A DNA stretch of 19,143 nt from CAZSVE01 sp964610175 (GCA_964610175.1 CAZSVE010000056.1:1-19143); one strand, 5' to 3'; positions 1 through 7,483 are shown, counted from the first letter of the stretch. A program made the numbers and translations. Notes: generated from the sequence alone by a model not told the origin.

Positions 1-52
1 GGCTCACCCTCTCCAACACCCCTTCAGGCTCATCTCTCAATTGGAAAGGACT

Positions 53-134
53 TTTCCCGTTCAGCCTCATAAATGAGTCGCCATTTTACAGAGCAAAAAT
101 TTTGCCTTACCGATGCCGGGTCATGTCGCTAGTG
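53..134 (-). repeat. Interspersed repeat, copy F (leftward)
   Basis: Read on the minus strand this carries the repeat's GGCATCGGTAAGGCAAAA block, then TGTAAAATGGCGACTCATTT, then a degenerate tail with GAACGGGAAAAG. It matches copy E (10235-10347) closely in the TGGYGACTCATTT variant. Its 5' border CACTAGCGACATGACCC equals that of copy G with 18 nt deleted. It points off the left edge of the window, so the gene it may serve cannot be seen. Confidence 0.75.
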
Positions 135-353
135 GGTACACGACCCCTCCCGGACTCTACCTGCCTGGCCCCTCTTGTGGCCGCCGGTCGCCCTCCGACG
201 CTGGCTGCGTACCCCCACCAAAAGGTGAGTTCGAGCAAGCAGTTCTGTACAGATACGGACCCGCACAGGTAGGATTAGACCCAGTCCATTACATCCTGTA
301 TCGGATTGGCCGCACCGTTCGAGACCAAGCCGACGATGCCCGCGGCTCACACT
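135..353. other. Unassigned GC-rich intergenic stretch
   Basis: About 220 nt lie between copy F and the double hairpin repeat. Short open frames exist on both strands, but none has a ribosome binding site, a recognisable domain or a length that argues for coding. No tRNA-like, intron-like or transposase-like signal was recognised. It may be decayed sequence. Confidence 0.4.
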
Positions 354-402
354 GCTCCCAAGCTCTGGCTTGGGAGCATGGATCGTGGAAGTTCCAGCTT
401 CC
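354..402. repeat. Double hairpin repeat, copy 1
   Basis: Two neighbouring palindromes. GCTCCCAAGC-TCTG-GCTTGGGAGC at 354-377 is a perfect 10-bp stem with a 4-nt loop. GGAAGTTCCAGCTTCC at 387-402 is a slightly imperfect second palindrome. The same pair in the same order recurs at 14261-14311. This is the layout of a REP-like intergenic repeat; function unknown. No T run follows, so it is not a classical terminator. Confidence 0.75.
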
Positions 403-540
403 GGAAAAGGGTTTTTTCTCGGCTTCGAAAAATGGGATTGTTACCGATGAATGATATTCTCTTACCCTTTTTGGTTCTGGCCAGGTCGGTCGGGTCGAGA
501 TGCGGATTGCATGATAAGATACATCTGGTCTTACCCATCT
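403..540. other. Intergenic stretch, nothing assigned
   Basis: This stretch sits between the double hairpin and repeat copy A, upstream of the NtrY-like gene. It is relatively AT-rich and could hold a promoter, but I see no -35/-10 pair good enough to call. No coding signal was seen. Confidence 0.3.
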
Positions 541-653
541 CCAGCGAAGCTTCGCCTCGAACCGGTGAAACGTGATTCGATATCGGTCAAAGCAAAATGA
601 TTGTTTTGTAAAACTCGACCCATTCGCGAAGATGAGCCGGAAATAAACGAAAT
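541..653 (+). repeat. Interspersed repeat, copy A
   Basis: This full-length copy starts with the perfect palindrome GCGAAGCTTCGC (544-555). It continues through CTCGAACCGG and ATCGGTCAAAGCAAAATG, and ends with TGTAAAACTCGACCCATTCG and CCGGAAATAAACGAAAT. The last base lies about 90 nt before the chosen start of the histidine kinase at 742, or 46 nt before the alternative start at 700. Orientation is the same as the gene. Confidence 0.85.
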
Positions 654-741
654 CGATGAAAGCCACGGTTCTCCATGAAACCGAATCTGCGTCACTTCGA
701 TGAACCGAGATGCGCACCGACACGGTAAGCGGGACTTTACC

Positions 742-3093
742 ATGCCTTATGTAATGAGAACCGGGAAATCGAGACTGTACCTGCGTGGTATCGGTCCGAT
801 TTTCGTGCTTGCCTTGTTGTTGCTGATCTCGCTTGCCTTCATGAGCCTGGCGATCCAGGAACCAAGCAGGTTCGGAGGCGCCTACGCTGTGTTGGGTGTC
901 TTCAATGCCATTGCATTGGTGCCCCTTGGAGTATTGATCGGATGGAATCTGCTGCGACTAAGGCACCAGGTACGAAACCGTATTCCCGGTGCTCACCTTA
1001 CGATGCGCATGGTGGGCATGTTTGTCCTCCTTTCCGTAACCCCGGTATTGGTCGTGTACTTTTTCTCGCTGACGTTTTTGTACCAGGGTATCGATAGCTG
1101 GTTCGAGGTACGCATCGAAGAGGCGCTGGAGGATTCATTGGCGCTTAGCCGTTCGGCGCTGGATATGCGCAAGCGCGAGATCCTGAAACAAACCAGATCG
1201 ATCGCCTCCGATCTCACGGATGTTCCCACGCCCCTTATCGAACATCGTCTGGAGGATATCCGTCGCCTGAGCGGGGCTTCGGAGCTGACGGTGATAGCGG
1301 ATCACGGACAATTTTTCGTATCGAGTACCCTGGATCCCATGTCCATGGTGCCTCGTCATCCCGAGAAGAATGTTTTATTCCAGGTACGCCGAACCGGGCT
1401 CTATATCAGTCTCGATCCCATCGCCAACGAGGGATTGCACGTACGGGTCGTGGTCAGTTTCCCGGATGTGGAGCTGGGTTCCGACCCTCGTCTCCTCCAG
1501 GCCCTTTTCCCCTTTACCCGGCGGGTAAACGAGTTGACCGATAGTGTGCAAGAGGCCTATACGAGCTATGGGGCTCGCGCGTCATCGCGCCAGGAATTGA
1601 AGGGAAGTTTCGCCCTTACCCTATCCCTGGTGCTGTTGCTTACCGTGTTCGCTGCCGCGTGGGCCGCGTTTTTTTCGGCGCGCCGCGCCGTGGCTCCCCT
1701 GCGCGATTTGGTCAATGGTACCCAGGCCATTTCCCTGGGTGATTACGAAACGCGGCTTCCGCCGTCGGGGAGCGGTGAGATTGCGGCGCTGATAAAGTCG
1801 TTCAATTACATGACTCGCAAACTTGCAAAGGCGCGGGACGATACCTGGCATAGTCGCCAACAGGTGGAGGGGCAACGCAGGTATTTGGAGGCCGTGCTGG
1901 CGCGATTGTCCTCGGGGGTAATCACGTTGGATCATGCGCAATGCATATTCAAGGTGAACAAGGCCGCGCATCAGATCCTGGGGGCCGATCCCGAGGCGGC
2001 ACCGGGCGGTACGCTCGCCTCGCTCGGCGAGGCTTATCCTCATTTGCAGCCTTTTGTCCAGGTGCTTTCGGAACGCCTGAATACCGGCGGGGAATGGCGT
2101 CATGAGATCAACCTGTTCGGGGCAGGTGGTCGTCAGATCCTGTTGTGTCGCGGCACTCCCCTGGCCCCGCGCATCACGAATTCATCATCTCCGACACCAC
2201 ACGACGCGGATTCCCATGCCGATATCGGGAATCGCGACCAGCCGGAGCATTCGGGAGACTCGCTCCCGGGTCATGTGATCGTGTTCGATGATGTTACCGC
2301 CCTGATTCAGGCACAGCGTGACGCCGCCTGGGGCGAGGTGGCAAGAAGGCTTGCTCATGAAATCAAGAACCCCCTTACCCCGATTCAACTTTCCGCTGAA
2401 CGACTGCGTCATAAATATCTGCATAAGATGGCGCCCGATGAGGCCAAGACCCTGGATAATCTGACACGTACCATCGTGCAGCAGGTGGAATCCATGAAGA
2501 CCATGGCCAATGCGTTTTCCGATTATGCCCGTCCGCCACAGATGAAGCCCCGGTTTTTGGATATAAACGGATTGATTCGGGACGTCCTCGAGCTCTATCG
2601 GGGCAGTGGCTCCGATGCCATCATCGAGACCCGGCTCAATCCGAAACTGCCCAAGCTTCACGCCGATCACGACCGACTGCGTCAGGTGGTGCATAATTTG
2701 GTGAAAAATGCATTGGAGGCGAATCAGATCTCCGGGAAATCGACGCTCATCGTAGAGACTCGCTGCGCCGCCGACTCCGGCCACCACCATATCGAGATTG
2801 AATTTCGAGACCACGGGAACGGGTTTCCTCCGGAGATCATCGAGCACGCATTTGCCCCTTATATGACCACGAAACCAAAAGGGACCGGCCTTGGCCTCGC
2901 TATCGTGAAGAAGATTGTCGAAGAGCACGGCGGGGTCGTCTGGGCGACCAACAACCCCGGTGGCGGTGCCAGTATGAGTATGCGTTTTCCCGTAGCGGCG
3001 GCGGGGTGCGAGGCGGTCGTCGCCGACGATGATGGGGGCCGCCAATCCGAGGAAGATGGAAATGCCATGATGGATTGGAATTCGCGGTCATGA
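742..3093 (+). CDS. ntrY: NtrY-like nitrogen-regulation sensor histidine kinase
   Basis: Inner-membrane histidine kinase of the NtrY type, 783 aa from this start. Three membrane helices fill roughly residues 10-110. A periplasmic or sensor segment follows, then a fourth helix near 288-312, a HAMP linker (ARRAVAPLRDLVNGTQ onward, about 312-365), a PAS-like segment (about 385-520) and the kinase core. The phosphoacceptor is H539 in RRLAHEIKNPLTP. The N box has N656 in NLVKNALEAN, followed by G boxes DHGNGF and GTGLGL (from G714). NtrY normally phosphorylates NtrX in nitrogen and redox control, but no ntrX follows; an unrelated membrane protein does. An in-frame ATG at 700 is possible but lacks a ribosome binding site, while 742 has GGGA about 7 nt upstream. 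Repeat copy A precedes it. NtrY assignment is good; the sensed signal is unknown. Confidence 0.88.
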   Translation: MPYVMRTGKSRLYLRGIGPIFVLALLLLISLAFMSLAIQEPSRFGGAYAVLGVFNAIALVPLGVLIGWNLLRLRHQVRNRIPGAHLTMRMVGMFVLLSVTPVLVVYFFSLTFLYQGIDSWFEVRIEEALEDSLALSRSALDMRKREILKQTRSIASDLTDVPTPLIEHRLEDIRRLSGASELTVIADHGQFFVSSTLDPMSMVPRHPEKNVLFQVRRTGLYISLDPIANEGLHVRVVVSFPDVELGSDPRLLQALFPFTRRVNELTDSVQEAYTSYGARASSRQELKGSFALTLSLVLLLTVFAAAWAAFFSARRAVAPLRDLVNGTQAISLGDYETRLPPSGSGEIAALIKSFNYMTRKLAKARDDTWHSRQQVEGQRRYLEAVLARLSSGVITLDHAQCIFKVNKAAHQILGADPEAAPGGTLASLGEAYPHLQPFVQVLSERLNTGGEWRHEINLFGAGGRQILLCRGTPLAPRITNSSSPTPHDADSHADIGNRDQPEHSGDSLPGHVIVFDDVTALIQAQRDAAWGEVARRLAHEIKNPLTPIQLSAERLRHKYLHKMAPDEAKTLDNLTRTIVQQVESMKTMANAFSDYARPPQMKPRFLDINGLIRDVLELYRGSGSDAIIETRLNPKLPKLHADHDRLRQVVHNLVKNALEANQISGKSTLIVETRCAADSGHHHIEIEFRDHGNGFPPEIIEHAFAPYMTTKPKGTGLGLAIVKKIVEEHGGVVWATNNPGGGASMSMRFPVAAAGCEAVVADDDGGRQSEEDGNAMMDWNSRS

Positions 3094-3166
3094 TCTTGGG
3101 GACGATCGACAGGGGGGATCATCTCGGCAGCCTATGGTTGCTGGGATTGTTCCCGACAATGATATT

Positions 3167-3304
3167 CGGCGAAGCTTGTGCTCGAACCGACAAGGCATGA
3201 TTTGGCATTTCGCTGGTTCCCAAGCTTTGGCTCGGGAACCAGCGAAACCGGCGTTCCGTAAAACTCGACCCATTGTGGGAACGTCGATCGGGAAATAAAC
3301 GAAC
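3167..3304 (+). repeat. Interspersed repeat, copy B, carrying a nested hairpin
   Basis: The 5' part (GCGAAGCTTGTGCTCGAACC, then CAAGGCATGATTTGGCAT) and the 3' part (GGCGTTCCGTAAAACTCGAC, then CGGGAAATAAACGAACT) match the other copies. Between them sits a foreign 34-nt hairpin at 3211-3244 in place of the usual CGGTAAAGCAAAA block. It ends 48 nt before the start codon at 3353, in the same orientation. Confidence 0.85.
3211..3244. repeat. Hairpin repeat nested inside copy B
   Basis: CGCTGGTTCCC at 3211-3221 pairs perfectly with GGGAACCAGCG at 3234-3244, an 11-bp stem. The apex AAGCTTTGGCTC resembles the apex of the double hairpin repeats at 354 and 14261. It appears to have replaced or interrupted the middle of the larger repeat. 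Confidence 0.7.
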
Positions 3305-3352
3305 TCGTGGGACCCTTTTCGAAGTACCGGCCAGTTCGGGTTGGAAGAAGCC

Positions 3353-4810
3353 ATGAATAAAGACACATCCGTTGTTTCCGAGAAAGTCCCTGCTACCTCC
3401 TCCGCGGGGCATCCCTCCGAAAAAGGCAAATCGGAAAAGGCCAGGCCAATGGGGAGTTCCACCTATCAGCCGGATGAATCGAAGTCCGGGGAAAACCTGG
3501 CCCGAGCCATCCGGCAGGCGGAATCATTGATCGCCTATGCCGCCAGAGAGGGCCATGCCCTGGATCCGGAACTCCTGGAGATCCTGCTCGACGCCAGGGA
3601 GTCGTTTCGTGATGGCTCCTTGACCGCAAAACCAGAGGTAAAGTTTTGGCTTGCCTATAACCGGTTGGTCAGGGAGCTTGCGCCGGTTACCGTCGAAGAC
3701 CTGAAAGAGAATCCGTTCTCACCCGCGAAGGGCGGAAAAGGGCAACTTTGGGATCGGGGGAAGACCCTGGGTACCGCGAACAGGATGATCCGATACTACC
3801 GGTTGTTTGCCGCCTTTTCCCTGATACTTCTCTTGATCACGCAAATCTACTGGTTCATCGGATCGGAGGTCTCCATGAAACTGGAGAGGATCTACACCCA
3901 GTACGATGCCGCCAGGACCGAACTCGTCCAATATCGAGTCGAGAGAAAACTATCAGCCAACCAAGGGGGAATGGCCGGCGATACGACACTGATGCGCCTG
4001 GAAAAGCAACGCGACTTTTTGAATGGCCTCGCGGACACACATTACGAATTGTTGGAGAGTTGGAATAAGGTCTGGCAGACAATCCTGTTCATGGAACCTT
4101 TCGAGGGGAAAATAACCCCCTATGACAATTTCACATTCGAAGCCGATCAGCGACAGCTTCGGGAAGAATTGGAGCAGATCGATGAAAATACGCCCCTCGG
4201 AGGCGCGGGCGCCGGAGCCGGAGCCGGAGCCGGAACCAGCACCCTGTCGAAGCGAAATGAGATAATGGGGCGGATGGATAAAGCGATCCGTGGATATAAG
4301 TATAACGAAGCGGTGAATCGCCTTTATCTCAATCGAGTTTCCGCGGGCTTTGTCCTCAGTGCGCTGCAAGGTTATTTGTTGCCACTGCTCTACGGCCTGC
4401 TGGGCGCGGCGGTCTATATCCTGCGCCAGCTTTCCATCGCCACCCGCGAAATGACATTCACCCAGAACACGGCGCTTCATTTCCGCCTGCGTCTTTTACT
4501 GGGTGCGTTGACCGGTATGAGCATCGGTTGGTTCGTGTCCCCGGAAGGCACTTCCAATCTGGCCATTTCGCCATTTGCCCTGGCCTTCCTCGTGGGCTAT
4601 AACCTGGAGATCATGTTTATGCTCATGGATAAATTCATTCACTCCGTCAACGGTATGATTGGGGATCGTTCGAACGAATCGAAACGGACGACCCCGCCTG
4701 AAAATCACGGGCCGACACCGAAAGTCGCACCGCCGGATCGGGCCTCGGCCACGAGCGAGGCAAAGACGGCAAAAACCCTCGCCCCGCCGGAATCATCCGC
4801 TACGACGTAA
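3353..4810 (+). CDS. Membrane protein of unknown function with a Gly-Ala hexamer-repeat linker
   Basis: I do not recognise this family. The product is 485 aa. The N-terminal 145 residues are hydrophilic. One membrane helix lies at about 148-170 (LFAAFSLILLLITQIYWFIG). A 160-residue soluble region follows, with charged, coiled-coil-like helices and a flexible Gly-Ala linker at about 284-295. Three further helices lie at about 332-356, 379-395 and 403-423, and the tail is rich in Pro, Ala and Lys. The start at 3353 has GGAAGAAG just upstream; the in-frame TTG at 3341 is less likely. The gene lies between ntrY and the depolymerase and ends about 100 nt before the latter, so the two could share a transcript. 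Repeat copy B precedes it. No function is proposed beyond an inner-membrane location. Confidence 0.75.
   Translation: MNKDTSVVSEKVPATSSAGHPSEKGKSEKARPMGSSTYQPDESKSGENLARAIRQAESLIAYAAREGHALDPELLEILLDARESFRDGSLTAKPEVKFWLAYNRLVRELAPVTVEDLKENPFSPAKGGKGQLWDRGKTLGTANRMIRYYRLFAAFSLILLLITQIYWFIGSEVSMKLERIYTQYDAARTELVQYRVERKLSANQGGMAGDTTLMRLEKQRDFLNGLADTHYELLESWNKVWQTILFMEPFEGKITPYDNFTFEADQRQLREELEQIDENTPLGGAGAGAGAGAGTSTLSKRNEIMGRMDKAIRGYKYNEAVNRLYLNRVSAGFVLSALQGYLLPLLYGLLGAAVYILRQLSIATREMTFTQNTALHFRLRLLLGALTGMSIGWFVSPEGTSNLAISPFALAFLVGYNLEIMFMLMDKFIHSVNGMIGDRSNESKRTTPPENHGPTPKVAPPDRASATSEAKTAKTLAPPESSATT
4211..4234 (+). repeat. Hexanucleotide microsatellite inside the membrane protein gene
   Basis: Four exact tandem copies of GCCGGA, preceded by degenerate units, encode an alternating Gly-Ala linker. 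Unit gain or loss would keep the reading frame and change only linker length. Confidence 0.8.
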
Positions 4811-4820
4811 ATGAGGGAGA

Positions 4821-4826
4821 TATAAT
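4821..4826 (+). promoter_or_regulatory. Possible -10 box upstream of the depolymerase
   Basis: A perfect TATAAT lies 88 nt before the start at 4914, just after the stop of the upstream gene. No convincing -35 sequence lies 17 nt upstream, so this is only a candidate. Confidence 0.25.
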
Positions 4827-4876
4827 AGAGTTGGAGGAAGTAAGGATCCGAAAGGAAGCAGGAATCATCGAAACAA

Positions 4877-4897
4877 CATGAATTCTTCATGAATTCT
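4877..4897 (+). repeat. Short direct repeat at the depolymerase leader
   Basis: CATGAATTCT occurs twice with a 1-nt spacer (4877-4886 and 4888-4897), ending at the ribosome binding site GAGGAG (4899-4904). It may simply be a small duplication. Each unit holds an out-of-frame or alternative ATG. Confidence 0.5.
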
Positions 4898-4913
4898 CGA
4901 GGAGAAAAATCGA

Positions 4914-6281
4914 ATGCCATCGAAATCCATAATAACCTCGATCCATGGGAAAACCAGCATTCCCGAAGTTCCATCCCGAAGGGGTGCCATGTTTCTGCTT
5001 ATGCTGCTCTCGCTCCTTATCGCGCCATATGCGCTGGGAGATCCGGCGTTGGAGAAGATAGCCAGCGGGTTGAATATCGACGACAAGGAGATCTCCGTTT
5101 CCGGCATCTCTTCCGGAGCCTTTTTCGCGCACCAATTCCATGTGGTTCACTCGGAACACGTCATGGGCGCCGGAATCGTGGCCGGTGGCCCGTATTACTG
5201 CGCGAAAGGTAACGTTCTGGACGCCATCACCAGATGCAGCAAGTTCGTGGGGATCATGTGCGATAAGTTCATGGGTCGCCTGGACCAGGAAGACACTGGC
5301 TGTGGCGACTACTTCCCGGAAACTACCGAGGAATCCAGGAAAATGGCGGAGGATTCCCTGAAGCAGGCAAGGAAGGAAAATACCCTGAAAGGTATCGGGG
5401 AGGATAAAATATACCTCTTCAGCGGCCTGCATGATGACATCGTTCCAATCGGTGTCATGGACGCCATCGACCATTTCTACCAGGGTGCGGACGTGAAGGA
5501 AGGGAATATCGAATATAACAAAACATTCCCCGCTCGCCATTCCATGGTACGGGACAGTTATGACAAACCCGGTGAAGACGCCGTTACCGAGTGTGCCGTC
5601 CCACCGGCCTCGCCTCCTTCGACAGCCGAAGATACATTCATCCATGACTGTCAGAGCCAGGCTCTCGAGGAAAGGGAAAATCATGGTTGCCCCTCGGACG
5701 ACCCGGAGAAGCAAGAGAAATGTGCCGATCTGAAGGACGTGGATCTCGCCGGGGCGATCCTGAAGCACATTTACGGCGACAGCATACGGCAATGGAACGG
5801 ACGGAAGATCGTGGATGAGGACAAGGAAGTACAGCCCTTCGATCAGCGCAAAGTCTTCAAGGGGTTTTCCGACGATCCGCATAATGAGCTGCAACTTGCC
5901 TCCATGGCCAGAGAAGGCTACATATTCGTTCCCAAGGCATGCAAAAACGAGGGCAAGGAATGCAAACTCCACATAGCGTTCCACGGCTGTCTGCAGGGCG
6001 GAAGAACCGACGATAGGATTGGAAAGTCCGGGAACCTGTATGCAAAGTATGCCGGATACAACGAATGGGCCAAAGGGAATAATATCGTGGTCCTCTATCC
6101 CCAGGTCGAAAACCGGAATATGCCTCCGCCACTGAATCCAATGGGTTGCTGGGATTGGTGGGGCGAGGCCTATACCGGCGAAAACTATCACACCAGGGAA
6201 GCCCCTCAGATGAAGGCCGTGGCGCACATGATAAACATTCTCGTCGATGGGAATCTTCTCGAAGTGTCCGGGGGTCGCTAA
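4914..6281 (+). CDS. Exported poly(3-hydroxybutyrate) depolymerase-like hydrolase
   Basis: An alpha/beta-hydrolase of the secreted or periplasmic PHB depolymerase type, which cleaves polyhydroxybutyrate or its oligomers. The product is 455 aa. A hydrophobic signal segment (about 26-41, MFLLMLLSLLIAPYALG) ends in a plausible signal peptidase site. The lipase box is G64-I-S66-S-G68 within SVSGISSGAFFA, with S66 the expected nucleophile. VAGGPYYCA follows, then GLHDDIVP with likely acid D174, PARHSM with likely catalytic H209, then AFHGCLQG (H357) and NPMGCWDWWG near the end. These blocks occur in the same order in PHB depolymerases. Many cysteines suggest disulfides outside the cytoplasm. Insertions between H209 and H357 make it longer than many relatives. 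The start is backed by GAGGAG 9 nt upstream; an internal ATG at 4989 would leave just the signal peptide. A phasin-like gene follows. Confidence 0.82.
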   Translation: MPSKSIITSIHGKTSIPEVPSRRGAMFLLMLLSLLIAPYALGDPALEKIASGLNIDDKEISVSGISSGAFFAHQFHVVHSEHVMGAGIVAGGPYYCAKGNVLDAITRCSKFVGIMCDKFMGRLDQEDTGCGDYFPETTEESRKMAEDSLKQARKENTLKGIGEDKIYLFSGLHDDIVPIGVMDAIDHFYQGADVKEGNIEYNKTFPARHSMVRDSYDKPGEDAVTECAVPPASPPSTAEDTFIHDCQSQALEERENHGCPSDDPEKQEKCADLKDVDLAGAILKHIYGDSIRQWNGRKIVDEDKEVQPFDQRKVFKGFSDDPHNELQLASMAREGYIFVPKACKNEGKECKLHIAFHGCLQGGRTDDRIGKSGNLYAKYAGYNEWAKGNNIVVLYPQVENRNMPPPLNPMGCWDWWGEAYTGENYHTREAPQMKAVAHMINILVDGNLLEVSGGR

Positions 6282-6304
6282 AGGGGCCGGGAAGCGTCGA
6301 AAAT

Positions 6305-6333
6305 CCCTCCGACCACTGCCTCCGACCATTGCA
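6305..6333 (+). repeat. Short tandem direct repeat
   Basis: CTCCGACCAYTGC occurs twice in direct succession downstream of the depolymerase stop. A 7-bp inverted partner of CCCTCCG lies at 6370-6376 (CGGAGGG). It could form a weak structure between the two PHA genes. Confidence 0.4.
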
Positions 6334-6399
6334 AGACAGCCTCCGCATGATGGGGATGGAACGCACCGACGGAGGGACTAATACGACGTGGGGAATAAA

Positions 6400-6513
6400 C
6401 CAGCGAAGCCTCGCTTCGAACCGGCAAGGCATGATCGAGAATTGGTAAAGCGGGATTAGCGCCTTTTATAAAACTCGATCCAATCGTGAAGCCGAGCGGG
6501 AAACAAACAAAAC
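6400..6513 (+). repeat. Interspersed repeat, copy C
   Basis: CAGCGAAGCCTCGCTTCGAA, then CCGGCAAGGCATGATCG, GGTAAAGCGGGATTAGC, TATAAAACTCGATCCAATCG and GAGCGGGAAACAAACAAAAC. It ends 26 nt before the phasin start, in the same orientation. The bases just left of it (GGGGAATAAAC) look like the 3' end of another copy, as if two copies had once been head to tail. Confidence 0.85.
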
Positions 6514-6538
6514 GATACAACGAAGACAGGAGCAGGAA

Positions 6539-7015
6539 ATGAAGACCATCGATAATCAGCTTACGGATTTCATAGAACCTCTCATGAAGCTGGATGTCAC
6601 CAAATGGACCGATGGATTGTTGCAGATCGTGGCCAAAGCCCCGGTCCCCGGTATCGATATGGATACCCTGGTAGCCAGTTATCGGGATGACCTGGAAGCG
6701 CTGGCCGCTACCGGTCGCGAAGCGGGTAGCGGCATGCTATCCATCATGGAGCAACAGAAGAAGATCATGGAAGACCTTTCCGAGGCGCTACAGGAATCCT
6801 ACAAGGCCGCCACCAGCATCGACATGACCGATTCACCCCGGAAAATAATAGCCAAGCAGGCCGAACTGACCAAAAACGCCTTCGAAAAGGTCACCGACAA
6901 CATGAGCACACTGGCCAACCTGTTGAACGAGGTCAACCACCGGGTCAGCCAACCTATCATCGAACGCGTTCCCGATGCACTCGATGATATCGAGGATGTA
7001 TTGAAAGCCAAGTAG
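6539..7015 (+). CDS. Phasin-like PHA granule-associated protein
   Basis: A 158-aa, almost fully helical, Ala- and Glu-rich protein without cysteine, signal peptide or membrane helix. This matches phasins, which coat polyhydroxyalkanoate granules in the cytoplasm. Segments such as DFIEPLMKLDVTKWTDGLLQ, MLSIMEQQKKIMEDLSEALQ and ELTKNAFEKVTDNMSTLANL show the amphipathic heptad pattern of the family, and the size is usual for it. The start has AGGAGCAGGAA directly upstream. It follows the depolymerase gene by about 257 nt with repeat copy C between, so it probably has its own promoter. Family call rests on composition, pattern and context, since phasins have no catalytic motif. Confidence 0.68.
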   Translation: MKTIDNQLTDFIEPLMKLDVTKWTDGLLQIVAKAPVPGIDMDTLVASYRDDLEALAATGREAGSGMLSIMEQQKKIMEDLSEALQESYKAATSIDMTDSPRKIIAKQAELTKNAFEKVTDNMSTLANLLNEVNHRVSQPIIERVPDALDDIEDVLKAK

Positions 7016-7068
7016 AACCCCCGTAATACCCCGCCCCGGCCAGGCCGGAATCGAAAATCTTCGCTAGT

Positions 7069-7102
7069 GGATAAGGGAGAGGCGAAAACCACTCCCTTAT
7101 CC
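7069..7102. terminator. Strong hairpin without a T tract, downstream of the phasin gene
   Basis: GGATAAGGGAG (7069-7079) pairs perfectly with CTCCCTTATCC (7092-7102) around a 12-nt loop. It lies about 55 nt after the phasin stop. No U-run follows, so it may act as an mRNA 3' stabiliser, a rho-assisted end or a repeat rather than a classical intrinsic terminator. The bases just before it (CTTCGCTAGTGG, 7059-7070) match the end of repeat copy G. Confidence 0.5.
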
Positions 7103-7130
7103 GTTGCCGCGAAGGGGCAATTCCCCCCAT

Positions 7131-7415
7131 TTACTGGCGTGCCCGTTTCGGGCATCGGGTGGCCCCGTCCGCCACCACCTTTGCCAGTCCGGTCATCATG
7201 ACCGAGTGCGGGATATTATCGAAGAACCCTTGAATGTCGGCATTCGGGACCACGTTGTGGCCCTGCTGCCAAAGATCCGACATCCGCTCCAGCGCCATGT
7301 GACAGTTTCGCCAAAGCAATTGCGCTTGGCCGAAACCCGAATAAATCCTCATGGAACAGAGGCTCGAAAGCAGGCGACAGAAGTTGCCTTGGCACCTCCT
7401 GTGCAATTCGGTCGC
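7131..7415 (-). pseudogene. Frameshifted remnant of a group II intron reverse transcriptase/maturase
   Basis: On the minus strand two frames together give part of a reverse transcriptase finger/palm region. The upstream frame reads RIAQEV then FEPLFHEDLFGFRP (about 7410 to 7325). After a frame change, NCHMALERMSDLWQQGHNVV and ADIQGFFDNIPHS continue (about 7310 to 7165), matching the block that precedes the catalytic YADD motif in intron-encoded proteins. The catalytic motif, maturase and DNA-binding regions and the intron RNA domains are absent. A third frame downstream reads ETGTPVNGG, which resembles the later GTPQGG block, so an internal deletion is likely. This is a dead scrap of roughly 90 residues. 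Confidence 0.8.
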
Positions 7416-7483
7416 GTACTACGGTTGCGTACTACAGTTTCGATGTAAAACTTATTTCCATATCACGGTTCATTACTATCAAC

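Noticed and set aside
2185..3045. Minus-strand open frame of 286 codons
   Set aside because: It lies wholly inside the kinase core of NtrY, whose motifs are intact.
4821..4826. Strong sigma-70 promoter at TATAAT
   Set aside because: It is kept only as a low-confidence feature because no fitting -35 sequence was found.
4887..6329. Long open frame of 480 codons on the minus strand
   Set aside because: It mirrors the depolymerase gene, whose catalytic motifs, signal peptide and ribosome binding site are clear. The minus frame has no recognisable domain.
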